This document shows positions 20,577 through 30,060 of a DNA stretch of 64,000 bases, one piece after another; position 1 is the first letter of the stretch; every line of letters begins with the position of its first letter. The notes under the pieces were generated by a model. The model made no database searches and was not told the origin of the DNA. It saw only the letters and a program-made list of their open reading frames with translations. Origin of the DNA: Sphingopyxis sp. L1A2A (GTDB lineage Bacteria > Pseudomonadota > Alphaproteobacteria > Sphingomonadales > Sphingomonadaceae); assembly GCF_005502465.1 (NCBI RefSeq), contig NZ_SCOT01000005.1:62001-126000 (forward strand), written 5' to 3'. Made by a program: the position numbers and the translations under genes.

Positions 20577-22453
20577 GCCTGCTTGGGCTGAGCGCGGTGG
20601 CCGCCGAAGTCGCCGCCGAGCAGGCGAGTGACACGGCGCTGATCGAAGGCGCGATCCTGCTGGGGGTTGCGACCTTGTTCGTGCTGCTGTTCCGCCGTCT
20701 CGGGCTGGGCGCGGTGCTGGGCTATCTGATCGCGGGGTCGCTGGTCGGCCCCTATGGCCTGGGCCTGGTCGGCGGCGGCGAATCGAAGCTCGCCTTTGCC
20801 GAAATCGGCATTGCCTTCCTGCTCTTCCTCGTCGGGCTCGAACTGCATCCGCGGCGTTTGTGGGACATGCGCCGCGCGATCTTTGGGCTGGGTCTGGCGC
20901 AGGTCGTGGTGACCGGACTGATCCTCTCCGGGCTGATTTTCCTGATCCTGGGCTTCAGCTGGCAGGCGGCGCTGGCGCTCGGGTTGCCGCTCGCGCTGTC
21001 GTCGACCGCGCAGGTGCTGCCCAGCCTCAAAAGCTCGGGGCGGATCAATTCGCCCTTCGGTGAAAAAGCGTTTTCGATCCTGTTGTTCCAGGATCTGGCG
21101 ATCGTGCCGATGATCACGATCGTCGCCGCGCTGTCGCGCGCGCCCGCCAATCCCGACGCGCCGCCGGGGTGGGAGACCGCGTTTTTCACGGTGTGGGCGA
21201 TCGTCGTCCTGGTGCTCGCGGGGCGCTTTGTCGTCAACCCGCTGCTGCGGATCATCGGCCGCTATGGCGAGCGCGAGCTGTTCGTCGTCGTCGGGCTGCT
21301 CGTCGTCCTTGCCAGCGCCGCGTTCATGCACAGCCTGCACCTGTCGACCGCGCTGGGCGCGTTCATCGCCGGGGTGATGCTCGCCGATTCGCCGTATCGG
21401 CACGAGATCGAGGCCGACGTCGAACCCTTCCGCCTCGTGCTGCTCGGGCTGTTCTTCCTCGCGGTTGGCATGGTGCTCGACCTCAATGTCATCCGCGACG
21501 ATCCGCTGCGCGTCGTGGCGCTCGCCGCCGGGCTGGTCGCGGTCAAGGTCGCGGTGCTGACCGTCATCGTCCGCCTGTTCGGCAAGCCATGGAGCGTCGC
21601 GCTGGGGCTTGGCCTGTTGCTCAGCCAGGGCGGTGAATTCGGCTTTCTGCTGTTCACCCAGGCGACCGAAGCGCAGCTGATCGCGCCCGAGGCCGCGAGC
21701 CTGTTCAGCGCCGTCGTGACGCTGTCGATGATATCGACTCCGTTCCTGATGCTGTTCGCGCGCAACCTGGAATTCGCCCCCGCCAGCGTCGAAGCCGAGC
21801 TCGACGATCCCGAACATGCCCCGCGCGGGTCGGCGATCGTCGTCGGGTACGGGCGGTTCGGGCAGATCGTCACGCAGATGCTGAACGCGGTCGACTGTTC
21901 GGTGACGCTGATCGACAAAAAGGCCAGCCAGATCGAAACGTCGGGGCGCTACGATACCAAGGTCTATTATGGCGACGGGCTGCGCGTCGATGTGCTGCGC
22001 CGCGCCGATGCTGAACAAGCGCGGCTGATCATCTTCTGCACGGACGATCGCAGCATCGATGCCGCGGTGCTGGCGCCCATCGTCAAGGCGTTTCCGAACG
22101 CGAAAATCCTGACCCGGGTGTTCGACCGCCGCCAGCTGATGGCGATCGACGGCGCCGGGGTCGATGGCGCGGTGCGCGAAACCTTTGAAAGCTCGATCGC
22201 GTTGGGGCTGCTGGCGCTCAAACAGATCGACGTCGGCGAGGCCGAGATCGCCGACGTCGAACAGGCGCTGCGTCATCTCGATGCCGAGCGCCTGCATGTG
22301 CAGATCAGCGAAGGCGATGTGACCGCGGGGATGGACCATCGTTTTGTCGCGGGCGGCGGACGGCAGGCGGCGAGCGTGCTGGAAACGCTGCGCGAACGGC
22401 GGCACGCGGCGAAGCTGGCGCGGGAAGAGGGCGACGCGGCGGCTGGCGTTTAA
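20573..22453 (+). CDS. Kef-type K+/H+ antiporter with RCK domain
   Basis: 626 residues. About twelve membrane segments (residues about 25-405) belong to the CPA2 cation/proton antiporter family, with LFLVGLELHPRRLWDMRR, and TALGAFIAGVMLADSPY carrying the ion-site Asp. A cytoplasmic RCK/TrkA-N domain follows from about residue 418 (VVGYGRFGQIV is the nucleotide-binding loop). KefB/KefC proteins protect against electrophiles under glutathione control; the regulatory loop here cannot be assigned with certainty. The start overlaps the preceding stop (ATGA). The tail is basic (ERRHAAKLAREEG). Confidence 0.9.
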   Translation: MSLLGLSAVAAEVAAEQASDTALIEGAILLGVATLFVLLFRRLGLGAVLGYLIAGSLVGPYGLGLVGGGESKLAFAEIGIAFLLFLVGLELHPRRLWDMRRAIFGLGLAQVVVTGLILSGLIFLILGFSWQAALALGLPLALSSTAQVLPSLKSSGRINSPFGEKAFSILLFQDLAIVPMITIVAALSRAPANPDAPPGWETAFFTVWAIVVLVLAGRFVVNPLLRIIGRYGERELFVVVGLLVVLASAAFMHSLHLSTALGAFIAGVMLADSPYRHEIEADVEPFRLVLLGLFFLAVGMVLDLNVIRDDPLRVVALAAGLVAVKVAVLTVIVRLFGKPWSVALGLGLLLSQGGEFGFLLFTQATEAQLIAPEAASLFSAVVTLSMISTPFLMLFARNLEFAPASVEAELDDPEHAPRGSAIVVGYGRFGQIVTQMLNAVDCSVTLIDKKASQIETSGRYDTKVYYGDGLRVDVLRRADAEQARLIIFCTDDRSIDAAVLAPIVKAFPNAKILTRVFDRRQLMAIDGAGVDGAVRETFESSIALGLLALKQIDVGEAEIADVEQALRHLDAERLHVQISEGDVTAGMDHRFVAGGGRQAASVLETLRERRHAAKLAREEGDAAAGV

Positions 22454-22475
22454 CGCTGCGCCGATTCCTTTAAAC

Positions 22476-22538
22476 ATAGCCCTGAGCCTGTCGAAGGGCG
22501 CCTGTCCGAGAAGCGCCCTTCGACAGGCTCAGGGCTAT
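22476..22538. repeat. Palindromic repeat, family E
   Basis: Perfect 26-bp inverted arms (22476-22501 and 22513-22538) built on AGCCCTGAGCCTGTCGAAGG, with an 11-base loop. It lies between the convergent kef and aroB genes and could act as a terminator stem. Only one full copy is in the window; a related piece may be inside the degenerate repeat at 13245. Confidence 0.8.
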
Positions 22539-22570
22539 GGTACAGAAGATCCGCATTAAACGGGGCAAAC

Positions 22571-23677
22571 TTAGCGGTGCTGCTCGCCGTCCAGAAACGC
22601 CGCCACGACATCCAGGCCAAATTCGTCGGTGACAAAGCTCCGACCGATCCCGCGGGTCAGGATCAGCGGCAGCTTGCCGCCGCGCACTTTCTTGTCATGC
22701 GCCATATGCGCCGCGAGGGTTGCGCCGTCGGCATCGACCCCGGCGCTCGCCAGATCGTGCGGCAGGCCGACCACGGCGAGATGCGCGGCGACGCGGTCGG
22801 CGTCCGCCGCCGAACACAGGCCTTGCGCCGCCGAGAAACGATGTGCCAGCGCCATGCCCGCGGCGACCGCTTCGCCGTGGAGCAGTCGGTCCGAATAGCC
22901 GGTCTCGGCCTCGAGCGCATGGCCGAAGCTGTGGCCGAGGTTGAGCAGCGCGCGAATGTCCTGCGTCTCGCGCTCGTCGGCGGCGACGATGCGCGCCTTG
23001 GCAGCGACGCTGTGGGCGATCGCCTTGTGCCGCGCGGCGCTGTCGCCCGCGAGCAGTGCTTCGCCATGCGCCTCGCACCACGCGAAGAAATCGGCGTCGT
23101 CGATCAGGCCATATTTGATGACCTCGGCATAGCCCGCGGCCAGATCGCGGCGCGGCAAGGTGGCGAGTGTTGCCGGGTCGATGACGACCAGCGCCGGCTG
23201 GTGAAAGGCGCCGATCATATTCTTGCCCGCCGCGACGTTGATCGCGGTCTTGCCGCCGACGCTGCTGTCGACCTGCGCCAGCAGGGTGGTCGGCACCTGG
23301 ATGAAATGGCAGCCGCGTTTGACGATGCTGCACGCGAAGCCGACGAGATCGCCGATGACGCCGCCGCCTAAGGCTATGACATGGTCGCTGCGTTCAACGC
23401 CTTCGCCGATCAGCCAGTCGGTCAGGCGCGCGAGCCCGGCCCAGCTTTTGGTGGCTTCGCCGGGCTCGAGGACGAAGGAGGAGAAGGAGATATTCTCCAT
23501 CGCCAGCGCGGTGCCGAGCGGCACCAGATAATGATCGGCGACATGGGTGTCGGTGACGATCATCGTCCGCGGGCGCTTGAGCAGCGGCGCGACATGCTCG
23601 CCGATGCTGCGGATCAGCCCGTCCCCGATCAGGATCGGATAGCTGCGGGCGCCAAGGTCAACGGTCAGCTGTTCCAT
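22571..23677 (-). CDS. aroB: 3-dehydroquinate synthase
   Basis: 368 residues. AroB converts DAHP to 3-dehydroquinate, the second shikimate step, using NAD and a divalent metal. Seen are the DSSVGGKTAIN motif, GGGVIGDLVGF of the NAD site, and the metal-ligand regions AEVIKYGLI and LNLGHSFGHALE. The ATG at 23677 gives the normal MEQLTVDLGARSYPI start; a longer open frame to 23905 overlaps aroK and is not used. aroK ends 13 bp inside this gene, so aroK-aroB are one operon, the usual alphaproteobacterial order. Confidence 0.96.
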   Translation of the reverse strand: MEQLTVDLGARSYPILIGDGLIRSIGEHVAPLLKRPRTMIVTDTHVADHYLVPLGTALAMENISFSSFVLEPGEATKSWAGLARLTDWLIGEGVERSDHVIALGGGVIGDLVGFACSIVKRGCHFIQVPTTLLAQVDSSVGGKTAINVAAGKNMIGAFHQPALVVIDPATLATLPRRDLAAGYAEVIKYGLIDDADFFAWCEAHGEALLAGDSAARHKAIAHSVAAKARIVAADERETQDIRALLNLGHSFGHALEAETGYSDRLLHGEAVAAGMALAHRFSAAQGLCSAADADRVAAHLAVVGLPHDLASAGVDADGATLAAHMAHDKKVRGGKLPLILTRGIGRSFVTDEFGLDVVAAFLDGEQHR

Positions 23678-24255
23678 TTCGGATCTTCCCACTTTGCCAG
23701 GGCTTCCAATATTGCCCGCACGGTCTGGTCGTGCGGGGTGCTTGCCGAGCTGACGCGCAGATGCGCCTCGGCATAGATCGGGTTGCGGACCGCCGCCAGC
23801 TCGCGCAGCACCTCGGCGGGGTCGCGATTTTTGAGCAGCGGGCGGTGGCTGCGGCGCCCGACCCGCTCGACCAGCGTCGCGATGTCGGCGTCGAGCCAGA
23901 CGCACCGGCTATCGCGGAGGATCAGCGCCCGGGTTTCGGCGTTGATGAAGGCGCCGCCGCCGGTCGCCAGTACCATCGGTTTGCCGGCGAGCAGCCGCGC
24001 GATCACACGGCGTTCGCCGTCGCGGAAATGCGCTTCGCCAAAGCGTTCGAAAATATCGGAGATTGTCATGTCGGCGGCGCGTTCGATTTCGTCGTCGGCG
24101 TCGGCGAAGCGCATCCCCAGCCGACCCGCCAGACGGCGGCCGACGGTCGATTTTCCCGACCCCATCAGTCCGACGAGCACGACCGACCGGTCGCGGATCG
24201 CGGCGGGGATCGCGCTGGAGCGGTTTGGCGCCGGGCTTTTCGGGTTTCGCGACAT
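23665..24255 (-). CDS. aroK: Shikimate kinase
   Basis: 196 residues. It phosphorylates shikimate with ATP. Walker A GLMGSGKST, the shikimate-binding DADDEIE, FRDGERRV with an Arg, LATGGGAF (Walker B-like) and RPLL of the lid are present. The N-terminus is about 20 residues longer than E. coli AroK and Pro/Ser-rich (MSRNPKSPAPNRSS). Overlaps aroB by 13 bp. The gene is divergent from a conserved exported protein. Confidence 0.95.
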   Translation of the reverse strand: MSRNPKSPAPNRSSAIPAAIRDRSVVLVGLMGSGKSTVGRRLAGRLGMRFADADDEIERAADMTISDIFERFGEAHFRDGERRVIARLLAGKPMVLATGGGAFINAETRALILRDSRCVWLDADIATLVERVGRRSHRPLLKNRDPAEVLRELAAVRNPIYAEAHLRVSSASTPHDQTVRAILEALAKWEDPKWNS

Positions 24256-24382
24256 GGTGCGCGCGGCTATACCGCCCGGGACGCGCGGAACAACGGTTTT
24301 CGGCGATAGACGAAGGCCCGGCCTGCCGGGCGCGAAGGATTGGGGTGGACGTGGCCGACAAGATTGCCGAAAGCGCAGCGCG

Positions 24383-26200
24383 ATGACGAAAAAACTGCTG
24401 ACGCTGACCCTGGGCCTGTCGGGCACCGCGCTGGCCGCCGCGCTGGTGTTGCCCGCGATCGCGCAGGAATCGCTGCTGCCCGAAGGTTTCGGCAATTCGC
24501 CCGAAACGCCGGCGCCGCGCCCAACGCCGACCCCGTCGCCCGGCACCGCGCCGACTTCGACCCCCAAAAACGGCACGCTTCCGCCGCCCGTCACCGCGAC
24601 CATCGGCGCCACCGATACCGCCGGGACGCCTGCTGAAGCCGCCGATGAAGAGGGCGAGGATGGCGAGGAGGTCGAACCGGGGACGCTGAAATACGACCTG
24701 CCGCCCGGGGCACGGCGCCTGCTCACCCGTATCGGGCCGCTGACCCCTGAAACCGGCGGGCTGGCCCCCGATGCCTTTGGGGTGCGCGGCCAATATGCCG
24801 CCGCGATCATGCGGCGGACCAATGGCCAGTTCGCATCGCGCTGGGGCCAGATACTGCTCCGCCGCTCGCTCGTGTCGGCGATCGACACCCCCGACACGAT
24901 CAACGGCGCCGACCTGGCCGCCGAACGCGCGTCACTCCTGCTACGGATGGGCGAATCGATTGCGGCGCGCTGGATCGTTCAGGCGGTCGATCATGACCGC
25001 GCCAGCCCGCGCCTCGTCGCTGCGGCGCAGCAGGCCTATCTCGCCAATGCCGATCCGGCGGGCATGTGCGCCTATGTGCCCGCGGGGCTCGCGCATGGCG
25101 ACGAGCAGGCGTGGCGGCTGGCGTCGGCGATCTGTTCGGGGCTGTCGGGCGAGGCGGGGCCGGCGGGCTGGGCGATCGGCCGGGTGCGGTCGAGTGGCAA
25201 GATTTCCAATTTCGACATATTGCTCGCCGAACGCGTGCTGGGCGCGACGGGCAGCGGCCGCCGGTCGACAACGATCGAATGGGACAATATCGACCGGCTG
25301 ACCAGCTGGCGTTTCGGCATGGCGACGGCGACCGCGGTTCCCGTTCCCGAAGCGCTGCGCACCGCCGCGCCCGCCAATATCAAGGGCTGGACGGTGCTGG
25401 CGCCGATGACCGACATGGCGAGCCGGGTCGCCGCGGCGCCCGAAGCGGCGGCGCGCGGGGTGCTGTCGAGCGAGGCCTATGTGTCGTTGCTAAGCGCCGC
25501 GGCGAGCGAGGAGGAACCGAGCGAGGCCCTCGCGGCCCAGACCGACCAACTGCGCGGCGCTTTTCGCCTCGCGACCGGGGCCGACCGCTATGCCGCGATG
25601 GAGGGTATCTGGGGCGCCGGGACAACCCCGGTGCAGCGCTATGCCGCGATGGTGTCGACGGCGCGCGCCGCCGCCGCGCTGCCGGTCCGCACCGACGTCG
25701 GCGGCGATCCGTGGCAGCTGCTGGGATCGATGCTGGCGGGCGGGTTTGACGAGAATGCGGTCGCGTGGGTGCCGACAGTAACCGTGGGCAGCCGCGCATG
25801 GGGGGTGCTCGCGGTCGGATCGCCGCGGCCGCTGACCGGCACCACCACGGGCGCCGTCGGACAATTTTCGGGCGATGACGACAGCGCCGACACGCTGCGC
25901 TCCAAATTCCTGCTCGCCGGTCTGGCCGGGCTCGGACGGATCGATGCCGACGCCGCGGCGTCGGCGGCGAGCGACCTCGAGGTCGATCTGGGCAAACAGA
26001 CGCGCTGGTCGCGCGCGATCATGGCGGCGGCCGAGCGCCGCGAACCCGGCATGGTCGCCTTGCTCGCCGCGACCGGGATGCAGGGCGAATGGTCGAAAGT
26101 GCCGCCCTATCATCTCTATTACATCGTCCGCGCGCTGCGCGAGGTGGGGCTGGAGTCCGAAGCGCGGATGATCGCCGCCGAAGCACTAGTGCGTGTCTGA
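24383..26200 (+). CDS. Conserved exported protein, unknown function
   Basis: 605 residues. The signal peptide (MTKKLLTLTLGLSGTALAAALVLPAIAQ) is followed by a Pro/Thr-rich linker (TPAPRPTPTPSPGTAPTS) and an acidic stretch (EEGEDGEEVEPG). A long, mostly helical, Ala-rich region resembles a stack of repeated helix pairs. I recognise no enzyme motif. It is likely periplasmic or outer-membrane associated. Located between aroK (divergent) and xerD (57 bp downstream). The start ATG at 24383 is defined by the signal peptide; the frame is open far upstream because of GC bias. Confidence 0.7.
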   Translation: MTKKLLTLTLGLSGTALAAALVLPAIAQESLLPEGFGNSPETPAPRPTPTPSPGTAPTSTPKNGTLPPPVTATIGATDTAGTPAEAADEEGEDGEEVEPGTLKYDLPPGARRLLTRIGPLTPETGGLAPDAFGVRGQYAAAIMRRTNGQFASRWGQILLRRSLVSAIDTPDTINGADLAAERASLLLRMGESIAARWIVQAVDHDRASPRLVAAAQQAYLANADPAGMCAYVPAGLAHGDEQAWRLASAICSGLSGEAGPAGWAIGRVRSSGKISNFDILLAERVLGATGSGRRSTTIEWDNIDRLTSWRFGMATATAVPVPEALRTAAPANIKGWTVLAPMTDMASRVAAAPEAAARGVLSSEAYVSLLSAAASEEEPSEALAAQTDQLRGAFRLATGADRYAAMEGIWGAGTTPVQRYAAMVSTARAAAALPVRTDVGGDPWQLLGSMLAGGFDENAVAWVPTVTVGSRAWGVLAVGSPRPLTGTTTGAVGQFSGDDDSADTLRSKFLLAGLAGLGRIDADAAASAASDLEVDLGKQTRWSRAIMAAAERREPGMVALLAATGMQGEWSKVPPYHLYYIVRALREVGLESEARMIAAEALVRV

Positions 26201-26249
26201 ACCGGCCCCAGCGTCGGACATCGACCATGTCTGAGCGTTCGACGTTGCG

Positions 26250-26266
26250 GTCAGACCATGTCTGAC
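26250..26266. promoter_or_regulatory. Inverted repeat spanning the xerD start codon
   Basis: GTCAGA-CCATG-TCTGAC is a perfect 6-bp inverted repeat whose spacer contains the xerD ATG. A direct copy of GACCATGTCTGA lies about 30 bp upstream. Such a hairpin could hide the start codon in the mRNA. It could also be chance. Confidence 0.3.
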
Positions 26267-27187
26267 GGGGCGGCGATCGACCGTTTTCTCGAGATGATGG
26301 CCGCCGAGCGCGGCGCCGCGCGCAACACGCTGGCCGCCTATCGCCGCGATCTGGAGCAGGCGGCCGAATTGGTCTCGGGGCGGCTCACCGATGCCGACGT
26401 CGCGGCTTTACGAAAATTGATGGCGGGTTATCAGTCGCTTGCGGCGAGCAGCGCGGCGCGCAAGCTGTCGGCGCTGCGTCAGTTTTTTGCCTTTCTGCTC
26501 GACGAGGGCGACCGCGCCGACAATCCCGCGCTCGACATTGCGCGCCCGACGACCCGGCGCCCGCTGCCGCGCATTTTGACCCACGAGCATGTCGGGCGGC
26601 TGTTCGGGCAAGCCGAGGACGAAGCACATGGCGAGGCGCCGCCCGCCGCGGCCGTGCGGATGCTGCTGCTGCTCGAACTGCTTTACGGGTCGGGGCTGCG
26701 CGCCAGCGAGCTGGTGTCGCTGCCGCGCCGCGCGATCGCCGGGGAGCGCGAATATCTGATCGTGCGGGGAAAGGGCGACAAGGAACGGCTGGTGCCGCTG
26801 TCGGATCGCGCCCGCGGCGCGCTCGATCGCTGGCTTCCGTTGCTCGCCGACGGCGCCCTCTGGCTGTTTCCGTCGGGCAAAAGCCATGTCTCGCGCGTCC
26901 GGCTGTTCCAGATGCTGCGCGACCTGGCGGCCCGCGCCGGGATCGATCCGGCGGCGGTCAGCCCGCATGTCCTGCGCCACGCCTTTGCCACCCATTTGCT
27001 CGAAGGCGGCGCCGATCTGCGCGCCTTGCAGCTGATGCTGGGCCATGCCGACATCGCGACGACCGAAATCTACACCCATGTCGACAGCCGCCGCCTGGTC
27101 GAACTGGTCAACCGCCGCCATCCGCTTGCGACCATGGACATCGGGCCGGGATCAGCAGACGTTGACGTTGCCGCGCCATCGGCTTAG
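26258..27187 (+). CDS. xerD: Tyrosine recombinase XerD
   Basis: 309 residues of the Xer family, which resolves chromosome dimers at dif. The N-terminal SAM-like domain (residues about 1-95: IDRFLEMMAAERGAARNTL) is followed by the catalytic domain with Arg in GSGLRASELVSL, Lys in GKGDKERLVPL, HVLRHAFATHLLEGGADL (His-x-x-Arg), GHADI and the nucleophile Tyr in TTEIYTHV. All catalytic residues are present. Assignment to XerD rather than XerC rests on general resemblance. It lies between the exported protein and accA, 10 bp from accA. Confidence 0.9.
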   Translation: MSDGAAIDRFLEMMAAERGAARNTLAAYRRDLEQAAELVSGRLTDADVAALRKLMAGYQSLAASSAARKLSALRQFFAFLLDEGDRADNPALDIARPTTRRPLPRILTHEHVGRLFGQAEDEAHGEAPPAAAVRMLLLLELLYGSGLRASELVSLPRRAIAGEREYLIVRGKGDKERLVPLSDRARGALDRWLPLLADGALWLFPSGKSHVSRVRLFQMLRDLAARAGIDPAAVSPHVLRHAFATHLLEGGADLRALQLMLGHADIATTEIYTHVDSRRLVELVNRRHPLATMDIGPGSADVDVAAPSA

Positions 27188-27197
27188 CGGTCCGACG

Positions 27198-28145
27198 ATG
27201 ACAGCCTTTCTGGACTTCGAAAAACAGGTCGCCGCGCTCGATCGGCAAATCGCCGAACTGCGCGACATGGGGGACGATCCCACCCTCAACATCGACAATG
27301 ATATTGCACGGCTGGAGGACAAGTCCTCGAAATTGCTGCGCGATATCTATACGAAACTCACCCCGTGGCAAAAGACCCAGGTCGCGCGCCACCCCGACCG
27401 CCCGCATTTCAAACATTATATCGCCGAGATGTTCGACGACTGGATGCCGCTCGCCGGCGACCGCAATTTCGGCGATGATCAGGCGATTTTGGGCGGGCTG
27501 GCGCGCTTTCGTGGTCGCCGCGTGATGGTCATCGGCCATGAAAAAGGCGACGATATTCCGTCGCGCATGAAGCATAATTTCGGGATGGCCAAGCCCGAGG
27601 GCTATCGCAAGGCGATCCGTCTGATGCAGCTGGCCGACCGCTTCGGGCTGCCGGTGGTGACGCTGGTCGATACCTCGGGCGCCTTTCCGGGCATCCAGGC
27701 CGAGGAGCGCGGCCAGGCCGAAGCGATCGCGCGCTCGACCGAACAATGCCTGGCGCTGGGCGTGCCGATGGTCGCGGCGATCGTCGGCGAGGGTGGTTCG
27801 GGCGGCGCGATCGCGCTCGCCGCGGCGAACCGCGTGCTGATGTTCGAACATGCCGTCTATTCGGTGATTTCGCCCGAAGGTTGTGCGTCGATCCTGTGGC
27901 GGACGTCGGACAAGGCGGCCGATGCCGCGGCGGCGATGAAAATGTCGGCGCAGGATCTGCTGGGGTTGAAGATCATCGACCGCATCGTTCCCGAACCCGT
28001 CGGCGGCGCCCACCGCGCCCCCGATGTCGCGATTGCGGCGCTCGGCGATGCGATCGCGCAGGAACTCGACAGCCTGTCGGGCTTGCCGCGCGATGCAATC
28101 CTGGCGGCGCGCGAGGAAAAATTCCTCGCCATGGGCCGCGCCTGA
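27198..28145 (+). CDS. accA: Acetyl-CoA carboxylase carboxyltransferase, alpha subunit
   Basis: 315 residues. With AccD it transfers CO2 from biotin-carboxyl carrier protein to acetyl-CoA, the first step of fatty-acid synthesis. Typical segments are the FLDFEKQVAALDRQI start, HPDRPHFKHYI, GHEKGDD, DTSGAFPGIQAEERGQAEAIA, GEGGSGGAIA and SVISPEGCASILWR. The ATG at 27198 is 10 bp after the xerD stop, so xerD-accA are probably co-transcribed. Nothing unusual. Confidence 0.97.
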   Translation: MTAFLDFEKQVAALDRQIAELRDMGDDPTLNIDNDIARLEDKSSKLLRDIYTKLTPWQKTQVARHPDRPHFKHYIAEMFDDWMPLAGDRNFGDDQAILGGLARFRGRRVMVIGHEKGDDIPSRMKHNFGMAKPEGYRKAIRLMQLADRFGLPVVTLVDTSGAFPGIQAEERGQAEAIARSTEQCLALGVPMVAAIVGEGGSGGAIALAAANRVLMFEHAVYSVISPEGCASILWRTSDKAADAAAAMKMSAQDLLGLKIIDRIVPEPVGGAHRAPDVAIAALGDAIAQELDSLSGLPRDAILAAREEKFLAMGRA

Positions 28146-28285
28146 CCCGCCGCGATCGCGGAACCCGATCGGGGGGATTTGCGTTCACCGTCAAGATGCT
28201 GGCAAGCCGACGTTCAGGCGCGGCTTGCTTAGCCGCGAAGAAGGGATAATCCCGGAACGACGCGCAGTATGTGGGAGGTGTACCG

Positions 28286-29797
28286 ATGACCCGAACGAAG
28301 AAAAAAGGCCTCGCGGTCAAGCTGGCAGCGACCGCGGCGCTCGGCAGCCTTGCCTTCACTGGCGCGGCCGACGCGCAGCTGAAAGCGATCAAGACCGCGA
28401 CCAATATCACGCCGTCCGAACGCAAGCAGGGTGACGAGGCGCATCCGCAGCTGATGGCCGAATTCGGCGGCGCCTACAGCGGTCCGCAGGCGGCCTATGT
28501 CGGCCGCGTCGGCCAGAATATCGCGCTGCAATCGGGGCTGTCGAACGCGCGCAGCGACTTTACCGTCACCTTGCTCAATTCGCCGGTGAACAACGCCTTC
28601 GCGATCCCCGGCGGCTATGTCTATGTCACCCGCCAGCTGATGGCGCTGATGAACGACGAGGCCGAACTGGCCGGCGTGCTGGGGCACGAGGTGGGCCATG
28701 TCGCCGCGCAGCACAGCAAGAAACGCCAGTCAGCGGCGACCCGTAACCAGATTCTCGGCGTCCTCGGCGCGGTGCTGGGCGGTGCGATCGGGGACAGCGG
28801 CGGCGTGCTTGGCGGGCTCGGCGGCCTGCTCCAGAACAATGCAATGCAGGTCGCGCAGCTCGCGACGTTGGGCTTTTCGCGCAGTCAGGAGTTGCAGGCC
28901 GACCAGCTGGGCGTCCAATATCTGCGCAGCGCCGGTTATGATCCGCTCGCGCTGTCGACGATGCTCGCCAGCCTGGCGAACCAGACCAACCTCGACGCGC
29001 GGCTGACCGGCGGCGACGCGCGTTCGCTGCCCGCCTGGGCCAGCACCCACCCCGATCCCGCCTCGCGCGTCCGCAATGCCCAGACGCTGGCGAGCCGTGT
29101 CGGCGGCACCGGCGGCACGCGCAATGCCGATGCCTTTCTGACCGCGATCGACAATGTGCTGTACGGTGACGATCCGGCGCAGGGCGTCGTCGAGGGCAAT
29201 GAGTTCCTGCACCCCGACCTGCGGCTGCGCTTCGCCGTTCCCCGGGGCTATGGGATGCAGAACGGCACCACCGCGGTGACGGTCAGCGGCAATGGCGGTC
29301 AGGCGCAATTTACGACCGGTCCGTACAGCGGCGACATGAACGCCTATATCGCCGCCGCGTTCAAATCGGTCGCGGGCAACACCGCGATCAGCCCCAGCGC
29401 GGTGCAGCGCACCACCGTTAACGGTATCCCCGCCTCCTATTCGACAGCGCGGGTCGCCAGCCAGTCGGGGCAGGTCGATGTGACGGTTTTTGCCTATGAA
29501 TTTTCACGCAGCAGCGCCTTTCACTTTGTCACCCTGACCAAAGCGGGCGGAACGGGCGTTTTCAATTCGATGTTCAACAGCGTCCGGCGCCTGAGCACGG
29601 CCGAAGCGGCGGCGATCAAGCCGCGGCGGATCGATCTGGTGACGGTGGGGCGCGGCGACACGATGGCCAGCCTGGCGCGGCGCATGGCGTACAGCAATTA
29701 TCAGGCCGAACGGTTCCAGGTACTCAACCGGCTGACCGCGTCGAGCCGCTTGACGCCGGGGCAAAAGGTAAAAATCGTCGTTTACGCGAGCCGTTGA
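28286..29797 (+). CDS. Exported M48-family metallopeptidase with C-terminal LysM-like domain
   Basis: 503 residues. A signal peptide (LAVKLAATAALGSLAFTGAADA) is followed by an M48 zinc peptidase domain with HEVGH as the metal-binding HExxH and ELQADQLGVQYL with the third ligand Glu. Residues about 300-440 form a second domain of unknown role, and the last 50 (VGRGDTMASLARRM...LTPGQKVKIV) look like a LysM peptidoglycan-binding module. This layout is that of BepA/YfgC-like periplasmic quality-control proteases. The start follows GTGGGAGGTGTACC. The 140-bp gap before it shows no gene. Confidence 0.9.
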   Translation: MTRTKKKGLAVKLAATAALGSLAFTGAADAQLKAIKTATNITPSERKQGDEAHPQLMAEFGGAYSGPQAAYVGRVGQNIALQSGLSNARSDFTVTLLNSPVNNAFAIPGGYVYVTRQLMALMNDEAELAGVLGHEVGHVAAQHSKKRQSAATRNQILGVLGAVLGGAIGDSGGVLGGLGGLLQNNAMQVAQLATLGFSRSQELQADQLGVQYLRSAGYDPLALSTMLASLANQTNLDARLTGGDARSLPAWASTHPDPASRVRNAQTLASRVGGTGGTRNADAFLTAIDNVLYGDDPAQGVVEGNEFLHPDLRLRFAVPRGYGMQNGTTAVTVSGNGGQAQFTTGPYSGDMNAYIAAAFKSVAGNTAISPSAVQRTTVNGIPASYSTARVASQSGQVDVTVFAYEFSRSSAFHFVTLTKAGGTGVFNSMFNSVRRLSTAEAAAIKPRRIDLVTVGRGDTMASLARRMAYSNYQAERFQVLNRLTASSRLTPGQKVKIVVYASR

Positions 29798-29812
29798 CCG
29801 GCAGGCAGAAAA

Positions 29813-29842
29813 AAAAGGGGCGGTGTCGCCACCGCCCCTTTT
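29813..29842. terminator. Bidirectional intrinsic terminator
   Basis: Perfect 13-bp stem AAAAGGGGCGGTG / CACCGCCCCTTTT with a TCGC loop, A-tract on one side and T-rich sequence (TTTTCTGTTTT) on the other. It sits between the M48 gene (plus) and the first Flp pilin gene (minus) and suits both. Confidence 0.92.
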
Positions 29843-29862
29843 CTGTTTTAGCGACCGAGTAA

Positions 29863-30033
29863 TTACGGTGCGGTGTTCAGGTTGGTGTTCACCTTGTTGA
29901 AGGTGTTGCTGACGCTGTTGCCAACTGCACCCATCGCGGTGATGCCGGCGACGGCGATCAGAGCGGCGATGAGGCCGTATTCGATGGCGGTGGCGGCTTT
30001 GGTGTCGCGGACGAACTTTTTGATGAACTTCAT
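29863..30033 (-). CDS. Flp/Fap-type prepilin
   Basis: 56 residues with the Flp type IVb prepilin pattern: a short basic leader (MKFIKKFVRDTKA), then ATAIEYGLIAALIAVAGITAM, with the conserved Glu and Tyr at mature positions 5 and 6 and a single hydrophobic helix. The residue before the expected cleavage is Ala rather than the usual Gly. It would be the subunit of a Tad pilus at the cell surface. No tad assembly genes are in the window, so the machinery must be elsewhere. It ends just before a strong shared terminator. Confidence 0.9.
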   Translation of the reverse strand: MKFIKKFVRDTKAATAIEYGLIAALIAVAGITAMGAVGNSVSNTFNKVNTNLNTAP

Positions 30034-30060
30034 GACTGGTCTCCTGATTTCACTTACCCT

